6,818 nucleotides of DNA from Myxococcales bacterium (GTDB taxonomy: Bacteria; Myxococcota; Polyangia; Fen-1088): assembly GCA_003155465.1 (NCBI GenBank), contig PMCR01000101.1, forward strand, positions 4,499 to 11,316, read 5' to 3'. The notes beneath the pieces are model-generated. The model did no database searches, was not told the DNA's origin, and worked only from the letters and a program-made list of their open reading frames with translations. Positions 5,819 through 6,818 of the stretch are shown piece by piece. The stretch's first letter is position 1; each line of letters starts with the position of its first letter. The position numbers and the translations under genes are program-made.

Positions 5819-6818
5819 AGATTGCCCACCTGAGCACCTTCTGGCCCATCGGCACCGGGCTGTCCTGCTACACGGATCTGCTCATTTCCGGTATGCGTGC
5901 CCATCGACCCACGCGCCACACCATCCTGGCCGAGAGCGGATCGGCCCCGGCCCAGACCGATGCGTACGAATGCATTCCATGCTACCGCCGGGACGCCGAC
6001 TACGTTGAGCCCATCGCGGCCGCGGCTGCGGCTGCGCGGCCCGACGTAGTGATCGTCCAGTACGCAAAGGATCTATTCGGCCACGACAATCGCCTACCGC
6101 GCCTTGTCGCCCGGCTACGTGAGCTGGGCGTCCGGCCGGTCGTCAACACGCATTCCGTGTATCCGGAGACCTGGCGTTCGGGTTATCGGCCGGGGCGCAG
6201 CGCGGCCGCCTTCGATCGTGCTGTGGCCGAGAATGCTTCGCTCATCACCGTGCACAGCCCGCGCATGAAACACGATCTCATCACGCGCGGGGTGGTGCCC
6301 GATCTCATCGCCGTGGTGCCGCACGGCAGCCGCATCCTGTCCGAAGGCGATGTGGGCGAGAGTCGAGCCCAACTGCAGATTCCCAAGGACGCCAAGGTGA
6401 TTCTGTTCTTCGGTTTCATCTGGCCGGGCAAGGGCATCGAGTTCCTGCTCGACGTCTTCCGGGGCGTGCAGCGACAGGTGCCCGAGGCCTTTCTCTTGGT
6501 CGGGGGACATACGCGCCATCGGCGCTGGTCTTTCTACGTCAGCACCCTGCGCGCGCGCGCGGCCCTGCTCGGCGTTTCAGGTCGCTGTCGATTTTGGGGC
6601 GGCTTCATCCCCCAGAACATGGTTTCCACCGTGTACGCGACCGCCGACGTGGTGGCCATGCCCTACCGGCAAGACTACAGCTCGGTCAGCGGCGTGATGC
6701 ACGAGACCGCCGGCATGGGCAAGCTGATGCTCTGCTCGCGCATCGCCAAGTTCGACGAAGTGGAGCTGAGCATCGATCGCGGGTTGACCGCAGAGCCACA
6801 CGACCGCGAGGCAGGGAA
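5815..6818 (+). CDS. GT4-like glycosyltransferase (GT-B fold), 3' end outside window
   Basis: The frame stays open for 334 codons to the window edge; about 40-70 residues are probably missing compared with the family's usual 370-400. It would transfer a sugar from an activated donor to a growing glycan or lipid at the cytoplasmic face. MKIAHLSTFWPIGTGLSCYT gives the N-terminal strand and Gly-rich acceptor-side loop. RPDVVIVQY (about 75-83) and VVNTHS follow; VVPHGS (167-172) marks the domain junction with His170. The C-terminal domain starts with KVILFFGFIWPGKG, Lys206 being the expected donor-phosphate contact, and continues with LLVGG, FWGGFIPQ, ADVVAMPYR and SGVMHETAGMGKLML. Glu297 is the second Glu of the E-x7-E motif; the first is replaced by Ser289, as in some GT4 subgroups. 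ATG 5815 overlaps the TGA of the radical SAM gene (ATGA), without a strong ribosome site, indicating translational coupling. An Ala7 run sits at 6016-6036. Confidence 0.9.
   Translation, partial: MKIAHLSTFWPIGTGLSCYTDLLISGMRAHRPTRHTILAESGSAPAQTDAYECIPCYRRDADYVEPIAAAAAAARPDVVIVQYAKDLFGHDNRLPRLVARLRELGVRPVVNTHSVYPETWRSGYRPGRSAAAFDRAVAENASLITVHSPRMKHDLITRGVVPDLIAVVPHGSRILSEGDVGESRAQLQIPKDAKVILFFGFIWPGKGIEFLLDVFRGVQRQVPEAFLLVGGHTRHRRWSFYVSTLRARAALLGVSGRCRFWGGFIPQNMVSTVYATADVVAMPYRQDYSSVSGVMHETAGMGKLMLCSRIAKFDEVELSIDRGLTAEPHDREAG

Noticed and set aside
6550..6560. GCGCGCGC alternating run
   Set aside because: Short and entirely explained by Arg-Ala codons inside the glycosyltransferase reading frame.

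Overview
The window is GC-rich and densely coded, and it looks like chromosomal DNA of a Gram-negative bacterium. Support for that comes from a signal-peptide-bearing protein that reads as an outer-membrane beta-barrel and from strong G/C preference at third codon positions. An Ala-Pro-rich linker in front of the barrel and a bacterial ApgM-type phosphoglycerate mutase/'proposed homoserine kinase' would fit Myxococcota or another deltaproteobacterium-like lineage. That placement is inference from protein style, not a database result.

Layout: (1) 1-987 (+) is the 3' part of a class-III PLP aminotransferase whose N-terminus lies outside the window. (2) A strong hairpin at 997-1028 with a T-tract on the minus strand, followed by a perfect 14-bp palindrome, separates it from the convergent gene 1055-1978 (-), a secreted, Pro/Ala-rich, probable outer-membrane beta-barrel protein. 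Its start, Shine-Dalgarno and a sigma70-like promoter can all be read. (3) Divergent from it, 2199-3434 (+) encodes an ApgM-family enzyme. (4) Its stop codon interlocks with that of a convergent Gfo/Idh/MocA oxidoreductase, 3431-4561 (-). (5) A 291-bp divergent intergenic region leads to 4853-5818 (+), a radical SAM/SPASM protein. This gene overlaps by ATGA the start of a family-4-like glycosyltransferase (5815 to the window end, truncated).

Functionally, the right-hand third looks like the edge of a glycan or sugar-modification locus. A radical SAM enzyme and a GT-B glycosyltransferase are translationally coupled, with a Gfo/Idh/MocA sugar-type dehydrogenase transcribed divergently next door. 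The left part is a set of unrelated single genes. I saw no mobile elements, tRNA, rRNA or CRISPR arrays, and no demonstrable new defence or signalling system. The most interesting candidate is the radical SAM-glycosyltransferase pair, whose substrate cannot be deduced from sequence.
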